A stretch of DNA of 64,000 nt from Sphingomonadaceae bacterium PASS1. Its GTDB lineage: Bacteria; Pseudomonadota; Alphaproteobacteria; Sphingomonadales; Sphingomonadaceae. Shown piece after piece: positions 1 through 8,637 of this stretch. The notes under the pieces are model-generated. The model was given only the letters and a program-made list of their open reading frames with translations, had not been told where the DNA came from and made no database searches. Each line of letters opens with the position of its first letter. Position 1 is the stretch's first letter. The position numbers and the translations under genes are program-made. The stretch lies in assembly GCA_002255985.1 (NCBI GenBank), contig NKIR01000001.1, positions 733,036 to 797,035 on the forward strand. The letters run 5' to 3'.

Positions 1-1
1 G

Positions 2-475
2 GCGGATGATGATGCCACGCTCGACCGGGCATGCGACCTTGGCCTCGCCTTTCAACTCGCAAACATTGCGCGGGATATTGCCGAAGATGACGCTGCCGGA
101 CGCTGCTATTTACCCGACGACTGGCTGGCGATGCTCGATATAGCGCCTGGCGAGCATATGAAGCCCCATAACCGCAAGAAACTGGCGCTTATGGGCCGCT
201 GGCTGGCGGACGAGGCCGAGCAATATGAAGCCTCCGCACGTGTTGGCGCGGCGCGTCTGCCGCTGCGTGCACGCTGGGCGGTGCTATCCGCCGCAGGGAT
301 TTATGGCGAGATCGCGCGCAAAGTCCGCGCCGCCGATAGCCACGCGTGGGACGAACGTATTTTCACAAGCAGGCCTGAAAAGTTTCGCTGGGTACGCAAG
401 GCGTTTGTCGATGCAGTTGCGAACAACCCGCGCGCCATGGACCGCGACGCTTTGTGGACGCGGGCGAGGGTTTAG
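2..475 (+). CDS. crtB: Phytoene synthase, C-terminal part (5' end outside window)
   Basis: Open frame from base 2 to the TAG at 473-475, with no start codon in the window. The product would join two geranylgeranyl diphosphates into phytoene, the first committed step of carotenoid synthesis. The visible part begins with GLAFQLANIARDIAEDDAAG, which carries the second aspartate-rich Mg-diphosphate motif of trans-isoprenyl (squalene/phytoene) synthases. It is followed by the family's RCYLPDDWL segment and a helical C-terminus. About 157 residues are present, roughly the last half of a normal 300-residue enzyme. Carotenoid pigmentation is typical of sphingomonads. A squalene synthase relative cannot be wholly excluded without the N-terminus. 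Confidence 0.88.
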   Translation, partial: ADDDATLDRACDLGLAFQLANIARDIAEDDAAGRCYLPDDWLAMLDIAPGEHMKPHNRKKLALMGRWLADEAEQYEASARVGAARLPLRARWAVLSAAGIYGEIARKVRAADSHAWDERIFTSRPEKFRWVRKAFVDAVANNPRAMDRDALWTRARV

Positions 476-515
476 CGGCGCGGGCTTTGTGACGCTGAAG
501 TTGTTATCTAAAATT

Positions 516-586
516 CGTCATCCTGAACTTGTTTCAGGATAACGGGCAACGTTGGTGTGTTATGCTGAAACAAGTTCAGCATGACG
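516..586. repeat. Inverted repeat pair (CTGAACTTGTTTCAG family), copy 1
   Basis: Two arms face each other: 516-540 and 562-586. Each arm contains its own short palindrome (CCTGAACTTGTTTCAGG; GCTGAAACAAGTTCAGC). The arms are near reverse complements of each other and are separated by 21 bases. The element fills the gap between crtB and the convergent phosphatase gene and could fold into a long RNA hairpin on either strand, possibly acting as a bidirectional terminator. The same arms recur at 8543-8619, 10769-10847 and 25257-25349. Confidence 0.85.
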
Positions 587-615
587 ACCTTTGCCGGGCG
601 GACCTTAAACCAACT

Positions 616-1419
616 TCAAACGGACGGATTTAACAACCGCGCCGCGCGCCCCGACAAGCGCTCCACAACAGCCGCATGTATCCCCGGCGCGCAGCAGATC
701 AGGCCGAAATCCAATGACTTGCGCTTATTATATGTTATCGGTCCGCCAAGCGCATCGGTCACGACTGCGCCCGCTTCCTGCGCGACGAGGTGCGCAGCGG
801 CGATGTCCCATTCATTGCCCCAGCGCAGCGTTGCGACCAAATCGGCACGGTCACAGGCGACCATCGTCATCCGCATCGCGATGCTGTTGGGCTTGGTCAC
901 GGTCACAAGGTCTGCATCGAGCCGTGGCAATTCATCGGCGGGCACGCGTGATCCGGTGAAATCCAATCGCGTGCTGCCCGACAGCGGCGCATTGTTGCAC
1001 GTCACGCCTTCGCCGCGCGCCGCGACCCAGATTTTGTCTTCGGCTGGCGCAGCCATCACCGCAAATATCGGAATACCATCAGCCACCAAGGCAACCGACA
1101 CACACCAGCCGCTGCGTCCGCGCACATAATCGCGCGTGCCATCGATAGGATCCACCAGCCACAACAGCCGCGCATCGAGCCGCTTTGGGTCATCCAGCGT
1201 CTCTTCGGACAGCCATGCCGCCTCCGGCAAAATCGCCTGCAAACGCGTCGCCAGCAACGCATCGACGGCCATGTCGATTTCGCTCACGAAATTGTTGCGG
1301 CTCTTTTCCCACACCTTGGCGTCGGGCACTGCGCCATCGCGCCAGCTGGCAAACGCCAACGCCGCAGCTTCCTGCGTGGCTGCGATTACGGCGTCTCTAT
1401 CAAGCTGGCGTTCAGGCAC
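616..1419 (-). CDS. Inositol monophosphatase family protein (CysQ/HisN-like)
   Basis: A 267-residue Mg-dependent sugar-phosphate or nucleotide phosphatase of the IMPase superfamily. The metal site is visible: a Glu in WLSEET (about residue 72), the DPIDGT signature (about 90-95) and EWDIAAA near residue 205. Family members remove phosphate from inositol phosphate, histidinol phosphate (HisN) or 3'-phosphoadenosine 5'-phosphate (CysQ). The run DPIDGTRDYVRG followed by a WCVSVAL stretch is closest in style to CysQ/HisN proteins, but the substrate cannot be assigned from sequence. It overlaps the end of pmbA by 8 bases, so the two are probably translationally coupled. Confidence 0.82.
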   Translation of the reverse strand: MPERQLDRDAVIAATQEAAALAFASWRDGAVPDAKVWEKSRNNFVSEIDMAVDALLATRLQAILPEAAWLSEETLDDPKRLDARLLWLVDPIDGTRDYVRGRSGWCVSVALVADGIPIFAVMAAPAEDKIWVAARGEGVTCNNAPLSGSTRLDFTGSRVPADELPRLDADLVTVTKPNSIAMRMTMVACDRADLVATLRWGNEWDIAAAHLVAQEAGAVVTDALGGPITYNKRKSLDFGLICCAPGIHAAVVERLSGRAARLLNPSV

Positions 1420-2758
1420 CTGCGATCATCATGCCGTCGATCCGCAAGGTGGGCAGATTGATGCTGCGGATCCATTCCAGATCGTTCGCGGCGGTCATCG
1501 CTGCAAACATATCCTTCAAATTGCCGGCAATGGTAAATTCGCTCACGGGTCCGGCAATTTCGCCATTGATGATCAGGAAACCGGCGGCACCGCGGCTGTA
1601 ATCGCCCGTAACAGGATTAACGCCCTGCCCAGCCAGTTCGTGCACATAGACGCCATGTTTGATGTCCGCGATCAGTTCGGCAACGCTGACACTGCCGCCT
1701 TCCAAATGCACGTTGGATGGGCTGACGCCCGGCGCGCCGCTGACGCCGCGGCTGGCATGGCCGGTGGGTTCTAATCCCAATTGCCGCGCCGATGCGCTTT
1801 CCATCAACCAGCCGGTCAAAACGCCATTTTCGATAATGGCACGGCGCGCCGTGGGCAGGCCTTCGCCATCAAAGGCGCGCGAACCAAGCCCGCGCTGCAC
1901 ATGTGGATTGTCAATGATCGATATGCCGCTGTCGAACAATTGTGCACCCAGCGATTCCAGCAGGAAGCTTGTTTTGCGGGCAATGGCCGACCCGCTGATC
2001 CCGCCGAGCAAATGCCCGACAAAGGAACTGCCAACGCGCGGGTCAAAGACCACGGGCATCTGTCCGCTTTTAATGGTGCCGGGATTCAACCGTTTAACTG
2101 CGCGTTCACCGGCACGCGTGCCGACGCTGGCGGGACTGGCGAGATCGGCAAGATGCCGGGCCGAACGCCAATCATAATCGCGTTCCTTGGCGTCGCCATC
2201 ACCCGACAGCACGCTGGCCGATATGCCATAGCCTGATCCAGCTTTCACGCCTGCAAAGCCGTGACTGGTGGCCAGCGCAAAGATCGAACGCGCCGCACTT
2301 GCGCCAGCGCCTTCGCTGTTGGTGACGCCGGGAACGGCGCGTGCGGCATCTTCGCATTCAAGCGCCGCTGCGCGAAGCCGTGCGGGATCGGGGTCTTGTC
2401 CATCATCGCCGTCGAAGTCCGGAATTGCGCTCGTGAGCAGCCGGTCGTGCGGCGCGAGGCCCGCATATTGGTCTTCGGGCGCTTCTTTCGCCATGTCGAT
2501 CGCGCGCGCAACCAGACCGGCCAAAATATCGGGGTTCATGTTGGACGATGATATCGTCGCCGATCGCTGGCCGACAAAAACCCGCAAGCCAATGTCTTCG
2601 CCTTCGGATCGGGCCACATCCTCTAACTGGCCCAGCCGCACCTGAACGTCCGTAGATGCGTCACACACATATACGGCGTCGGCAGCATCGGCACCGGCTT
2701 TAATGGCTTGGGAAACGAGATTGTGCGCGCGATCAAGCGCTTCTTGAGGTTTAAGCAT
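1412..2758 (-). CDS. pmbA: TldD/PmbA-family metalloprotease subunit PmbA (TldE)
   Basis: A 448-residue member of the TldD/PmbA family. PmbA (TldE) forms a cytoplasmic heterodimer with TldD, and in Escherichia coli the pair trims modified peptides such as microcin B17 precursor. Family hallmarks seen here are DIGLRVFVGQRSATISSSN in the N-terminal third, RGLGSRAFDGEGLPT in the middle, and GVNPVTGDYSRGAAGF followed by GPVSEFTIAGNL at the C-terminus. The HEXXXH zinc motif of TldD is absent, as expected for the PmbA partner. The ATG is preceded by a short spacer, and the gene leads a two-gene operon with the phosphatase downstream. No tldD is in the window, which is common because the genes are usually unlinked. 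Confidence 0.92.
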   Translation of the reverse strand: MLKPQEALDRAHNLVSQAIKAGADAADAVYVCDASTDVQVRLGQLEDVARSEGEDIGLRVFVGQRSATISSSNMNPDILAGLVARAIDMAKEAPEDQYAGLAPHDRLLTSAIPDFDGDDGQDPDPARLRAAALECEDAARAVPGVTNSEGAGASAARSIFALATSHGFAGVKAGSGYGISASVLSGDGDAKERDYDWRSARHLADLASPASVGTRAGERAVKRLNPGTIKSGQMPVVFDPRVGSSFVGHLLGGISGSAIARKTSFLLESLGAQLFDSGISIIDNPHVQRGLGSRAFDGEGLPTARRAIIENGVLTGWLMESASARQLGLEPTGHASRGVSGAPGVSPSNVHLEGGSVSVAELIADIKHGVYVHELAGQGVNPVTGDYSRGAAGFLIINGEIAGPVSEFTIAGNLKDMFAAMTAANDLEWIRSINLPTLRIDGMMIAGA

Positions 2759-2804
2759 GATTCCCGCTTAGGCGCGGGCCGTTACAGCGTCAATCAAACG
2801 GCGG

Positions 2805-3152
2805 TCAAAATACCGTGAACAAAACCGCCAAAATCGCCGGAATGGCCAAGGCGGCAGCCCAAAGCTTCAACCGGTCCGCTACATAATGCGTCTTCAGACC
2901 GTCGCCATTATACGCAGCGGCATCCAGCGCCTGCCAGCGACGCTCCATATTACGGCATGGCGGAATGACCACAGCCACAAAGAGGACCAAGACAAAATAA
3001 GGAAATATCGACGTACCACGCGATTCGATGGTGGGTGTCACCAAAAATATCAGTGCCAATGTGTAGACCACCAGCGCAAAGGCGACATGGTCGGACATAC
3101 GTTTTGAATAGCTTTTATAACTGCGCATTTGCGCTTGTTCGGCTTTTGCCAT
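2805..3152 (-). CDS. Small inner-membrane protein of unknown function
   Basis: Product of 115 residues with a cytoplasmic Lys/Arg-rich start (MAKAEQAQMRSYKSYSKRM) and about three hydrophobic segments, the last being LWAAALAIPAILAVLFTVF at the C-terminus. The ATG at 3152 was chosen over a longer upstream frame because an AGGAGAG ribosome site lies six bases before it. I do not recognise the family. The middle loop contains ERRWQALDAAAYNGDG. It lies on the same strand as pmbA and queE but has its own spacing, so a shared role is not implied. Confidence 0.65.
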   Translation of the reverse strand: MAKAEQAQMRSYKSYSKRMSDHVAFALVVYTLALIFLVTPTIESRGTSIFPYFVLVLFVAVVIPPCRNMERRWQALDAAAYNGDGLKTHYVADRLKLWAAALAIPAILAVLFTVF

Positions 3153-3222
3153 TTTTATCTCTCCTCTTCCCGTCATGAGACTGTCATCTTTGGGAACAGG
3201 TTTCAAGCACATTTACCAAACG

Positions 3223-3861
3223 CTATGGCAGCCCCAAAATCTTGTGATTTTGCAAGGATAAGCCCCATTTTGGGCGGTCCATGACGAAGCGCGTCGCTTC
3301 CTCTACGCTGGCTGCATTTAGCACGGGGTCGCCTTTATCCATTGGCTGGATGAGGAAATGGGCAAATTGCCATCCCTCCATGCGGTCCAAATCACTCGCC
3401 AATTGCGGCCAGACGAGTTTCAGTTCGTCGCCATGATGCTGGATCACGTCGGATCCTGCCTTGGGGCTGATGCAGACCCAATCAATGCCCGGATGGACCG
3501 CAATGGTGCCGTTGCTTTCAATGGCGATCTGAAACCCGTGCGCATGCAATGCGTCGATAATCGCATCATCGACCTGCAACATGGGTTCGCCGCCTGTGAT
3601 CACGACATAGCGCGATTGCGTGCCGTCACCCCACAAAGCCGCAACTTTTGCAGCAAGGTCAGCCGCGTCGTACCGGCCGCCATTTTCGCCATTCATGCCG
3701 ACAAAATCGGTATCGCAAAATTGGCAGATGGCCGAACTGCGGTCTTCTTCGCGACCCGTCCACAAATTACATCCGGCAAAGCGCAGAAACACCGCACGGC
3801 GGCCCGCATGGACGCCTTCGCCCTGAAGCGTCAGGAAAATCTCTTTAACCGCGTAGCTCAT
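3223..3861 (-). CDS. queE: 7-carboxy-7-deazaguanine synthase QueE
   Basis: A radical-SAM enzyme of 212 residues that contracts 6-carboxytetrahydropterin to 7-carboxy-7-deazaguanine, a step toward queuosine. The N-terminus MSYAVKEIFLTLQGEGVHAG is typical. The cluster-binding cysteines lie in an expanded arrangement, Cys-X14-Cys-X2-Cys (GCNLWTG then ICQFCDTDF), known from Burkholderia multivorans QueE instead of the usual CX3CX2C. A glycine-rich VVITGGEPMLQ SAM-binding strand follows, and WVCISPKAGSDV is near the middle. The ATG at 3861 overlaps the queC stop (ATGA), so queC-queE is one translationally coupled operon. A longer upstream start would run inside queC and is unlikely. Confidence 0.95.
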   Translation of the reverse strand: MSYAVKEIFLTLQGEGVHAGRRAVFLRFAGCNLWTGREEDRSSAICQFCDTDFVGMNGENGGRYDAADLAAKVAALWGDGTQSRYVVITGGEPMLQVDDAIIDALHAHGFQIAIESNGTIAVHPGIDWVCISPKAGSDVIQHHGDELKLVWPQLASDLDRMEGWQFAHFLIQPMDKGDPVLNAASVEEATRFVMDRPKWGLSLQNHKILGLP

Positions 3862-4559
3862 GCGTAAATGGTCGGATCGGGCAATCCCGCATCGGCAAAG
3901 CCCTTGGCGCGCAACCGGCAACTGTCACAGCGGCCACAGGCGTTGTTATCGGGCGTCGGATCGTAGCAGGACCAGCTCATCCCCGCATCAAGGCCAAGCC
4001 GCGCCGCTTGCGTGGCGATATCCGCCTTGCTCATGTGCAGCAACGGCGTGTGCACGCTGAAATGATCGCCTTCAACTCCCGCCTTGGTGGCCAAATTGGC
4101 CATGCCTTCAAAGGCGCGGATGAATTCCGGGCGGCAGTCGGGATAGCCCGAATAATCGAGCGCATTGACGCCAATCCACAAATCCCGCGCGCCGCGTGCT
4201 TCGGCAAGGCCAAGGCATAACGAGAGGAATATCGTGTTGCGCGCAGGCACATAGGTGGCAGGGATGGCGTTTTCTTCAACGCCCTCTTTGGGGACAGCAA
4301 TGTCCGCGGTCAGCGCGGATCCGCCAAAGCGTGTCAGATCAAGCGGCAGGACGATATGTTCAATCGCCCCCAAATGCGCGGCGATGGTCGCGGCACTATC
4401 GAGTTCAATCCTGTGGCGCTGGTTATAGTCAATGGTCAGCGCGATAAGGTTATAGCCCGCCTCGCGCGCCAAGCCAGCAACAACCATCGAATCGAGTCCA
4501 CCGGACAACAGAACGATGGCAGATTTGGATTTTGCGGTCATTGCGAGGGGTCTCTGCAT
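3858..4559 (-). CDS. queC: 7-cyano-7-deazaguanine synthase QueC
   Basis: ATP-dependent enzyme converting 7-carboxy-7-deazaguanine and ammonia to preQ0. The PP-loop VLLSGGLDSMV is near the N-terminus. The zinc-binding cysteines SCYDP and CGRCDSCRLRAKGF are near the C-terminus, and AIPATYVPARN lies in the middle. The product is 233 residues if the first ATG (4559) is used. An ATG at 4541 giving MTAKSKSAIVLLSGG is an equally plausible start and closer to the usual length. It is the first gene of the queC-queE pair and lies just downstream of tRNA-Arg on the same strand. No preQ1 riboswitch is visible in the short leader. Confidence 0.95.
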   Translation of the reverse strand: MQRPLAMTAKSKSAIVLLSGGLDSMVVAGLAREAGYNLIALTIDYNQRHRIELDSAATIAAHLGAIEHIVLPLDLTRFGGSALTADIAVPKEGVEENAIPATYVPARNTIFLSLCLGLAEARGARDLWIGVNALDYSGYPDCRPEFIRAFEGMANLATKAGVEGDHFSVHTPLLHMSKADIATQAARLGLDAGMSWSCYDPTPDNNACGRCDSCRLRAKGFADAGLPDPTIYA

Positions 4560-4575
4560 TCAGAGAGAAGAAAAG

Positions 4576-4652
4576 TGGTGCACCCGGAGCGATTCGAACG
4601 CCCGGCCCTCAGATTCGTAGTCTGATGCTCTATCCAGCTGAGCTACGGGTGC
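4576..4652 (-). tRNA. tRNA-Arg(ACG)
   Basis: Read on the minus strand, the acceptor stem GCACCCG pairs with CGGGTGC, followed by discriminator A and an encoded CCA (77 nt in all). The D arm begins GCTCAGCTGGATAGAGC. The anticodon stem TCAGA/TCTGA encloses the loop CTACGAA, giving anticodon ACG (A34 normally becomes inosine). The T loop is GTTCGAATC. All four stems are complete, so the gene is intact. Confidence 0.97.
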
Positions 4653-4708
4653 ACTGGAAGGCGGCTATTAGGGTGGTGCCTTCCGTTGTGCAATAGCTAA
4701 TTTGACCT

Positions 4709-5236
4709 TCAAACCTGCTTACAGGTCGATTTTCTGCGGATGGCATCCACAACCGGATATTCGGCTGGGCTGGAGAGCAATATCCGGATCAAGGCGATAC
4801 CACGATCATATTGCAACGTTACCGGCTCATAACCCTGTGGCGCAGTCTGCCCGGTTTTCATCAATGCAAGACGGGCAGGTTTTCCACCCGTATCACGGTC
4901 GCTGCGGACAGCGGCGACATCTGTGCGCGCGTCGAATATGCTCACCGACCAATAATGACCCGGTACCGACGCTACATCGACCAGCACTGGCCCCTTTGAA
5001 ACATCAAAAACACAGGAAGAATAGACAAGGTCAGGACTTGGCCGAACAATCGGTTGATTGTCTGCGGTTGCCAGTGCGCCAAATGCAAAGCTGTTTGCCG
5101 GCGCGCGCGCGCCGATAACATCCATCGCTTTTGACATCAGTGCATAAGGGGTCGCGAGCAAAACGCCTTGCCATGCGAACGCAGACACCAGCAGTCCGGC
5201 GATGATAGGGAACATCCAGTTGCGTATCATGCGCAT
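4709..5236 (-). CDS. DUF1254-type envelope protein
   Basis: A 175-residue protein with an N-terminal membrane anchor or signal (IIAGLLVSAFAWQGVLLAT). The segment IVRPSPDLVYSSCVFDVSKG resembles the DUF1254 domain, in which a Pro-Asp-x-x-Tyr-Ser pattern is common. DUF1254 usually sits in one polypeptide ahead of DUF1214. Here the DUF1214-like partner is a separate gene whose end overlaps this start by 10 bases, so the two are very probably co-translated and may work as a complex. Function is not known. The family assignment is from pattern memory only. Confidence 0.7.
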   Translation of the reverse strand: MRMIRNWMFPIIAGLLVSAFAWQGVLLATPYALMSKAMDVIGARAPANSFAFGALATADNQPIVRPSPDLVYSSCVFDVSKGPVLVDVASVPGHYWSVSIFDARTDVAAVRSDRDTGGKPARLALMKTGQTAPQGYEPVTLQYDRGIALIRILLSSPAEYPVVDAIRRKSTCKQV

Positions 5237-5802
5237 GCCTTTCTGGTAACGGTCGGAAGTTTGGCGTTTGCGGGATCATTCAACAACGCGCCGCGCGGAT
5301 GATAGGTACGCAAGGTCAGGTCAAAATGCGGCGTCCCCCCTGTGGGCAGCCAGACACCTTCGGTCGGATTTAGCGAAACGGTGAATGACCAGTTGCCTTG
5401 CGCGTCACGGGCTGGCGCATTGCCAGCGACGGACCAGCGGTTCGCGGCATTTTTCACAAGCCAGCCTTCGCCTTTGTAAAGCGTTATACTCCACCAGCGC
5501 GCGTCGAGTTCACCGCCTGTGACCGTATATGTGCAGCGACCTTCCAAAGGGCGCCCTTCGCTGTCGGTGCGGGTGATGAAATACATCGCCTCTTTGGCCG
5601 GCAATGCCAGCAGGCCATTCAGTGCAACCTTCGCGCGCGTCAAAGCCGACGCTGATGCGGTTCCCTGATTGGTGTTCGCGCTCCATTGGCCGTTGTGGAC
5701 CTGCTTATCTGCATAATCGCCACGGACCTGATGCACAGCAAAGGCCGCGCCGCCAACTAAGCCCAATGCGATACATGCCGCAAATCGGTGCCACGTTTTC
5801 AT
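5227..5802 (-). CDS. DUF1214-type exported protein
   Basis: A 191-residue protein beginning with a clear signal peptide (MKTWHRFAACIALGLVGGAAFA). The mature part has YTVTGGELDARWWSITLY, an NWSFTVSLNP strand and the C-terminal FDLTLRTYHP, which are features of the DUF1214 domain (a beta-rich fold with conserved Trp and Pro residues). It is the first gene of a pair with the DUF1254-like gene, overlapping by 10 bases. Role unknown. Proteins with both domains are usually periplasmic or membrane-attached, and the signal here agrees with that. Confidence 0.74.
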   Translation of the reverse strand: MKTWHRFAACIALGLVGGAAFAVHQVRGDYADKQVHNGQWSANTNQGTASASALTRAKVALNGLLALPAKEAMYFITRTDSEGRPLEGRCTYTVTGGELDARWWSITLYKGEGWLVKNAANRWSVAGNAPARDAQGNWSFTVSLNPTEGVWLPTGGTPHFDLTLRTYHPRGALLNDPANAKLPTVTRKACA

Positions 5803-5837
5803 AATGCTCTCCCTCTATGGAGGGTTAGAGCAAAAGA

Positions 5838-8498
5838 TTAGTTTTTGGCAAGTGCCGCCTGCGCTGCTGCCAGTCGCGCGATCGGCACGCGATAGGGTGA
5901 GGCGCTGACATAATCGAGGCCGACCTTTTCACAAAAGGCAATCGACGCCGGATCGCCGCCATGTTCGCCGCAAATCCCAAGCTTGATTTCAGGACGCGTC
6001 GCGCGGCCTTTATTGACCGCGATTTCGATCAGCTGGCCCACGCCTTTCACATCAAGGCTGACGAACGGATCGCGGGCGTAAATGCCCTTGTCGACATAAT
6101 GCGTCAGGAACCGTGCGGCATCATCGCGGCTGACGCCCAAAGTGGTCTGCGTCAGGTCGTTCGTGCCAAAGCTGAAGAAGCTGCCGACTTCGGCGATTTC
6201 ATCGGCCATCAATGCGGCGCGCGGCAGTTCGATCATCGTGCCGACCAGATATTCGATGCGCTTGCCCTGTTCGGCGAAGACCGCTTCGGCAGCCTTGTCG
6301 ACGACATCCTTCATCAGCTCAAGCTCACGGCGGGTGCCGACCAGCGGGATCATGATTTCCGGCACCGGCGCGACGGCCAATGAACAGGCGGCTTCAAATA
6401 TCGCGCGCGCCTGCATCTCGTAAATTTCGGGGTAGGTCACGCCCAAGCGGCACCCGCGATGGCCAAGCATCGGGTTGAATTCATGCAGTTCCGCCGCGCG
6501 TTGTTTTAATACCTCAATACCGACACCAGCCGCCGCAGCAACCTCGGCAAATTCGCTTTCCTGATGTGGCAGGAATTCATGCAATGGCGGGTCAAGCAAG
6601 CGGATGGTGACGGGAAGACCAGCCATCACTTCGAAAATGGCGGTAAAGTCCTTGCGCTGTTCGGGCAGCAATTTGTCGAGCGCAACGCGGCGGCCCTTTT
6701 CATCATCCGCCAGGATCATCTGGCGCACGGCGGTAATGCGCGCGGCATCAAAGAACATATGCTCCGTGCGGCACAGGCCAATGCCTTCTGCGCCAAAATC
6801 GCGCGCAGTCTGCGCATCCAATGGCGTTTCGGCGTTGGCGCGGACTTTCATGCGACGACCGGCATCGGCCCATACCATCAACGTGCCAAAATCACCCACC
6901 AGCTCAGGCTGCAAGGTCGGGACTTCGCCCGCCATCACTTCGCCCGTTGACCCATCAAGCGTGATGATATCGCCTTCCTGCAACGTCCGTCCCGCGATGC
7001 GCAGCGTTTTGACCGCGGCATCGATCTGAAGGCTGCCAGCCCCCGATACGCAGGGTCGGCCCATGCCACGTGCGACAACCGCCGCATGGCTCGTCATGCC
7101 ACCACGTGCGGTCAAAATGCCGGTTGCTGCGTGCATGCCGTGGATGTCTTCAGGGCTGGTTTCAACACGCACCAAAATTACGGACTCGCCGCGTTCTTTC
7201 CATTTGTCTGCGGTGTCTGCGTCAAACACGATTTTGCCCGAAGCTGCGCCGGGCGAAGCAGGCAGGCCAGAGGTCAGCACATCGCGCACCGCATCGGGAT
7301 CCAGCGTCGGGTGCAGCAATTGGTCCAGCGCCATCGGGTCCACGCGCAGGACAGCCTCGTCTGTGGTGATGAGGCCAGCGTCGGCCATATCAACCGCAAT
7401 TTTCAACGCTGCCTTCGCGGTGCGCTTGCCCGAGCGGGTTTGCAGCATCCACAATTTTTCACGCTCAACGGTGAATTCGATATCCTGCATATCGCGATAA
7501 TGCGTTTCGAGGATGTCGAACACGCGCGCCAGTTCGGCATACACCGCGGGCATGGCTTCTTCCATCGACAAGGGCTTTGCGCCCGCACGTTCGCGTGCCG
7601 CCTTGGTCAGATATTGCGGGGTACGGATACCCGCGACAACATCTTCGCCCTGCGCATTGATGAGATATTCGCCATAATAAGCATTCTCGCCCGTGGCGGG
7701 ATCGCGGGTGAAGGCAACGCCCGTTGCGGACGTTTCGCCCATGTTGCCAAACACCATCGCCTGCACATTGACCGCCGTGCCCCAGTCGCCGGGGATATTG
7801 TTCAAGCGGCGATAGACCTTTGCCCGATCCGATTCCCATGAACCAAATACAGCGCCCACGGCGCCCCATAACTGGTCATGCACATCTTGCGGAAATGGCT
7901 TGCCCCATTCGGCCTGAACCAGCCGCTTATACTCGGCCACCAACGCCTTCAGATCATCGGCAGACAACTCGGTATCGAGATAATAGCCTTGGTCTTCCTT
8001 GGCGATTTCAAGTGCCTCTTCAAACGCGCCATGGTCCAGTTCCAACACCACATCGGCATACATTTGAATGAAGCGGCGATAGCTGTCCCACGCAAAGCGG
8101 GCATCGCCAGAGGATGTTGCAAGTCCCTCTACAGTTTCGTCGTTAAGCCCCAGATTCAAAACGGTATCCATCATGCCCGGCATCGACACACGCGCGCCGG
8201 AGCGGACGGATACGAGCAACGGATTGACCGCATCGCCAAAGGCTTTGCCGGTGACCTGTTCAATATGCGCAAGGCCGCCCGCAACTTCTGCAAGCACGCT
8301 ATCGGGGAAGCTTTGGCCATTGGCGTAATAGGCCGTGCACATCTCGGTCGTGATCGTAAAGCCGGGGGGGACGGGCAATCCAATCGACGCCATGCCGTCA
8401 AGGTTCGCACCCTTGCCGCCAAGGATATTCTTGTTGCCGCGAACGGTGTCATCGCCGTCCGAAACATCACCACCGAAACGAAATACATATTGGGTCAT
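5838..8498 (-). CDS. ppdK: Pyruvate, phosphate dikinase
   Basis: An 886-residue cytoplasmic enzyme interconverting pyruvate + ATP + Pi and phosphoenolpyruvate + AMP + PPi. The length is that of bacterial PPDK. The N-terminal nucleotide-binding domain starts with GGKGANLDGMASIGLPVPPG. The swivelling phosphohistidine domain has GGMTSHAAVVARGMGRPCVS (His near residue 455), and the C-terminal barrel has GLCRTEHMFF and the catalytic-Cys region GICGEHGGDP. It allows gluconeogenic PEP formation from pyruvate, useful to a strain living on aromatic or amino compounds. The spacer to upstream glyS is filled by an inverted repeat, so transcription may or may not be shared. Confidence 0.97.
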   Translation of the reverse strand: MTQYVFRFGGDVSDGDDTVRGNKNILGGKGANLDGMASIGLPVPPGFTITTEMCTAYYANGQSFPDSVLAEVAGGLAHIEQVTGKAFGDAVNPLLVSVRSGARVSMPGMMDTVLNLGLNDETVEGLATSSGDARFAWDSYRRFIQMYADVVLELDHGAFEEALEIAKEDQGYYLDTELSADDLKALVAEYKRLVQAEWGKPFPQDVHDQLWGAVGAVFGSWESDRAKVYRRLNNIPGDWGTAVNVQAMVFGNMGETSATGVAFTRDPATGENAYYGEYLINAQGEDVVAGIRTPQYLTKAARERAGAKPLSMEEAMPAVYAELARVFDILETHYRDMQDIEFTVEREKLWMLQTRSGKRTAKAALKIAVDMADAGLITTDEAVLRVDPMALDQLLHPTLDPDAVRDVLTSGLPASPGAASGKIVFDADTADKWKERGESVILVRVETSPEDIHGMHAATGILTARGGMTSHAAVVARGMGRPCVSGAGSLQIDAAVKTLRIAGRTLQEGDIITLDGSTGEVMAGEVPTLQPELVGDFGTLMVWADAGRRMKVRANAETPLDAQTARDFGAEGIGLCRTEHMFFDAARITAVRQMILADDEKGRRVALDKLLPEQRKDFTAIFEVMAGLPVTIRLLDPPLHEFLPHQESEFAEVAAAAGVGIEVLKQRAAELHEFNPMLGHRGCRLGVTYPEIYEMQARAIFEAACSLAVAPVPEIMIPLVGTRRELELMKDVVDKAAEAVFAEQGKRIEYLVGTMIELPRAALMADEIAEVGSFFSFGTNDLTQTTLGVSRDDAARFLTHYVDKGIYARDPFVSLDVKGVGQLIEIAVNKGRATRPEIKLGICGEHGGDPASIAFCEKVGLDYVSASPYRVPIARLAAAQAALAKN

Positions 8499-8542
8499 TT
8501 ACTGCTCCATGAGGTGGACCACGGCCCACCCGAAATATTTTC

Positions 8543-8619
8543 CGTCATGCTGAACTTGTTTCAGCATCTTAATTCGGTTTGGCGCTAAATTAAGACCCTG
8601 AGACAAGTTCAGGGTGACG
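8543..8619. repeat. Inverted repeat pair (CTGAACTTGTTTCAG family), copy 2
   Basis: Arms at 8543-8567 and 8595-8619, with an additional inner pair CTTAATT/AATTAAG, so the whole 77 bases can form one long stem. It lies in the glyS-ppdK spacer, both genes reading on the minus strand. The composition is the same as the elements at 516, 10769 and 25257. Confidence 0.85.
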
Positions 8620-8637
8620 ACGATGTTCGGCCCGCCG

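Noticed and set aside
4560..4575. A preQ1 riboswitch before queC
   Set aside because: Only about 16 bases separate the tRNA-Arg gene from the queC start, too few for the fold.
7086..7841. A 251-codon plus-strand frame opposite ppdK
   Set aside because: Antisense of a strongly conserved enzyme; the translation has no recognisable family.
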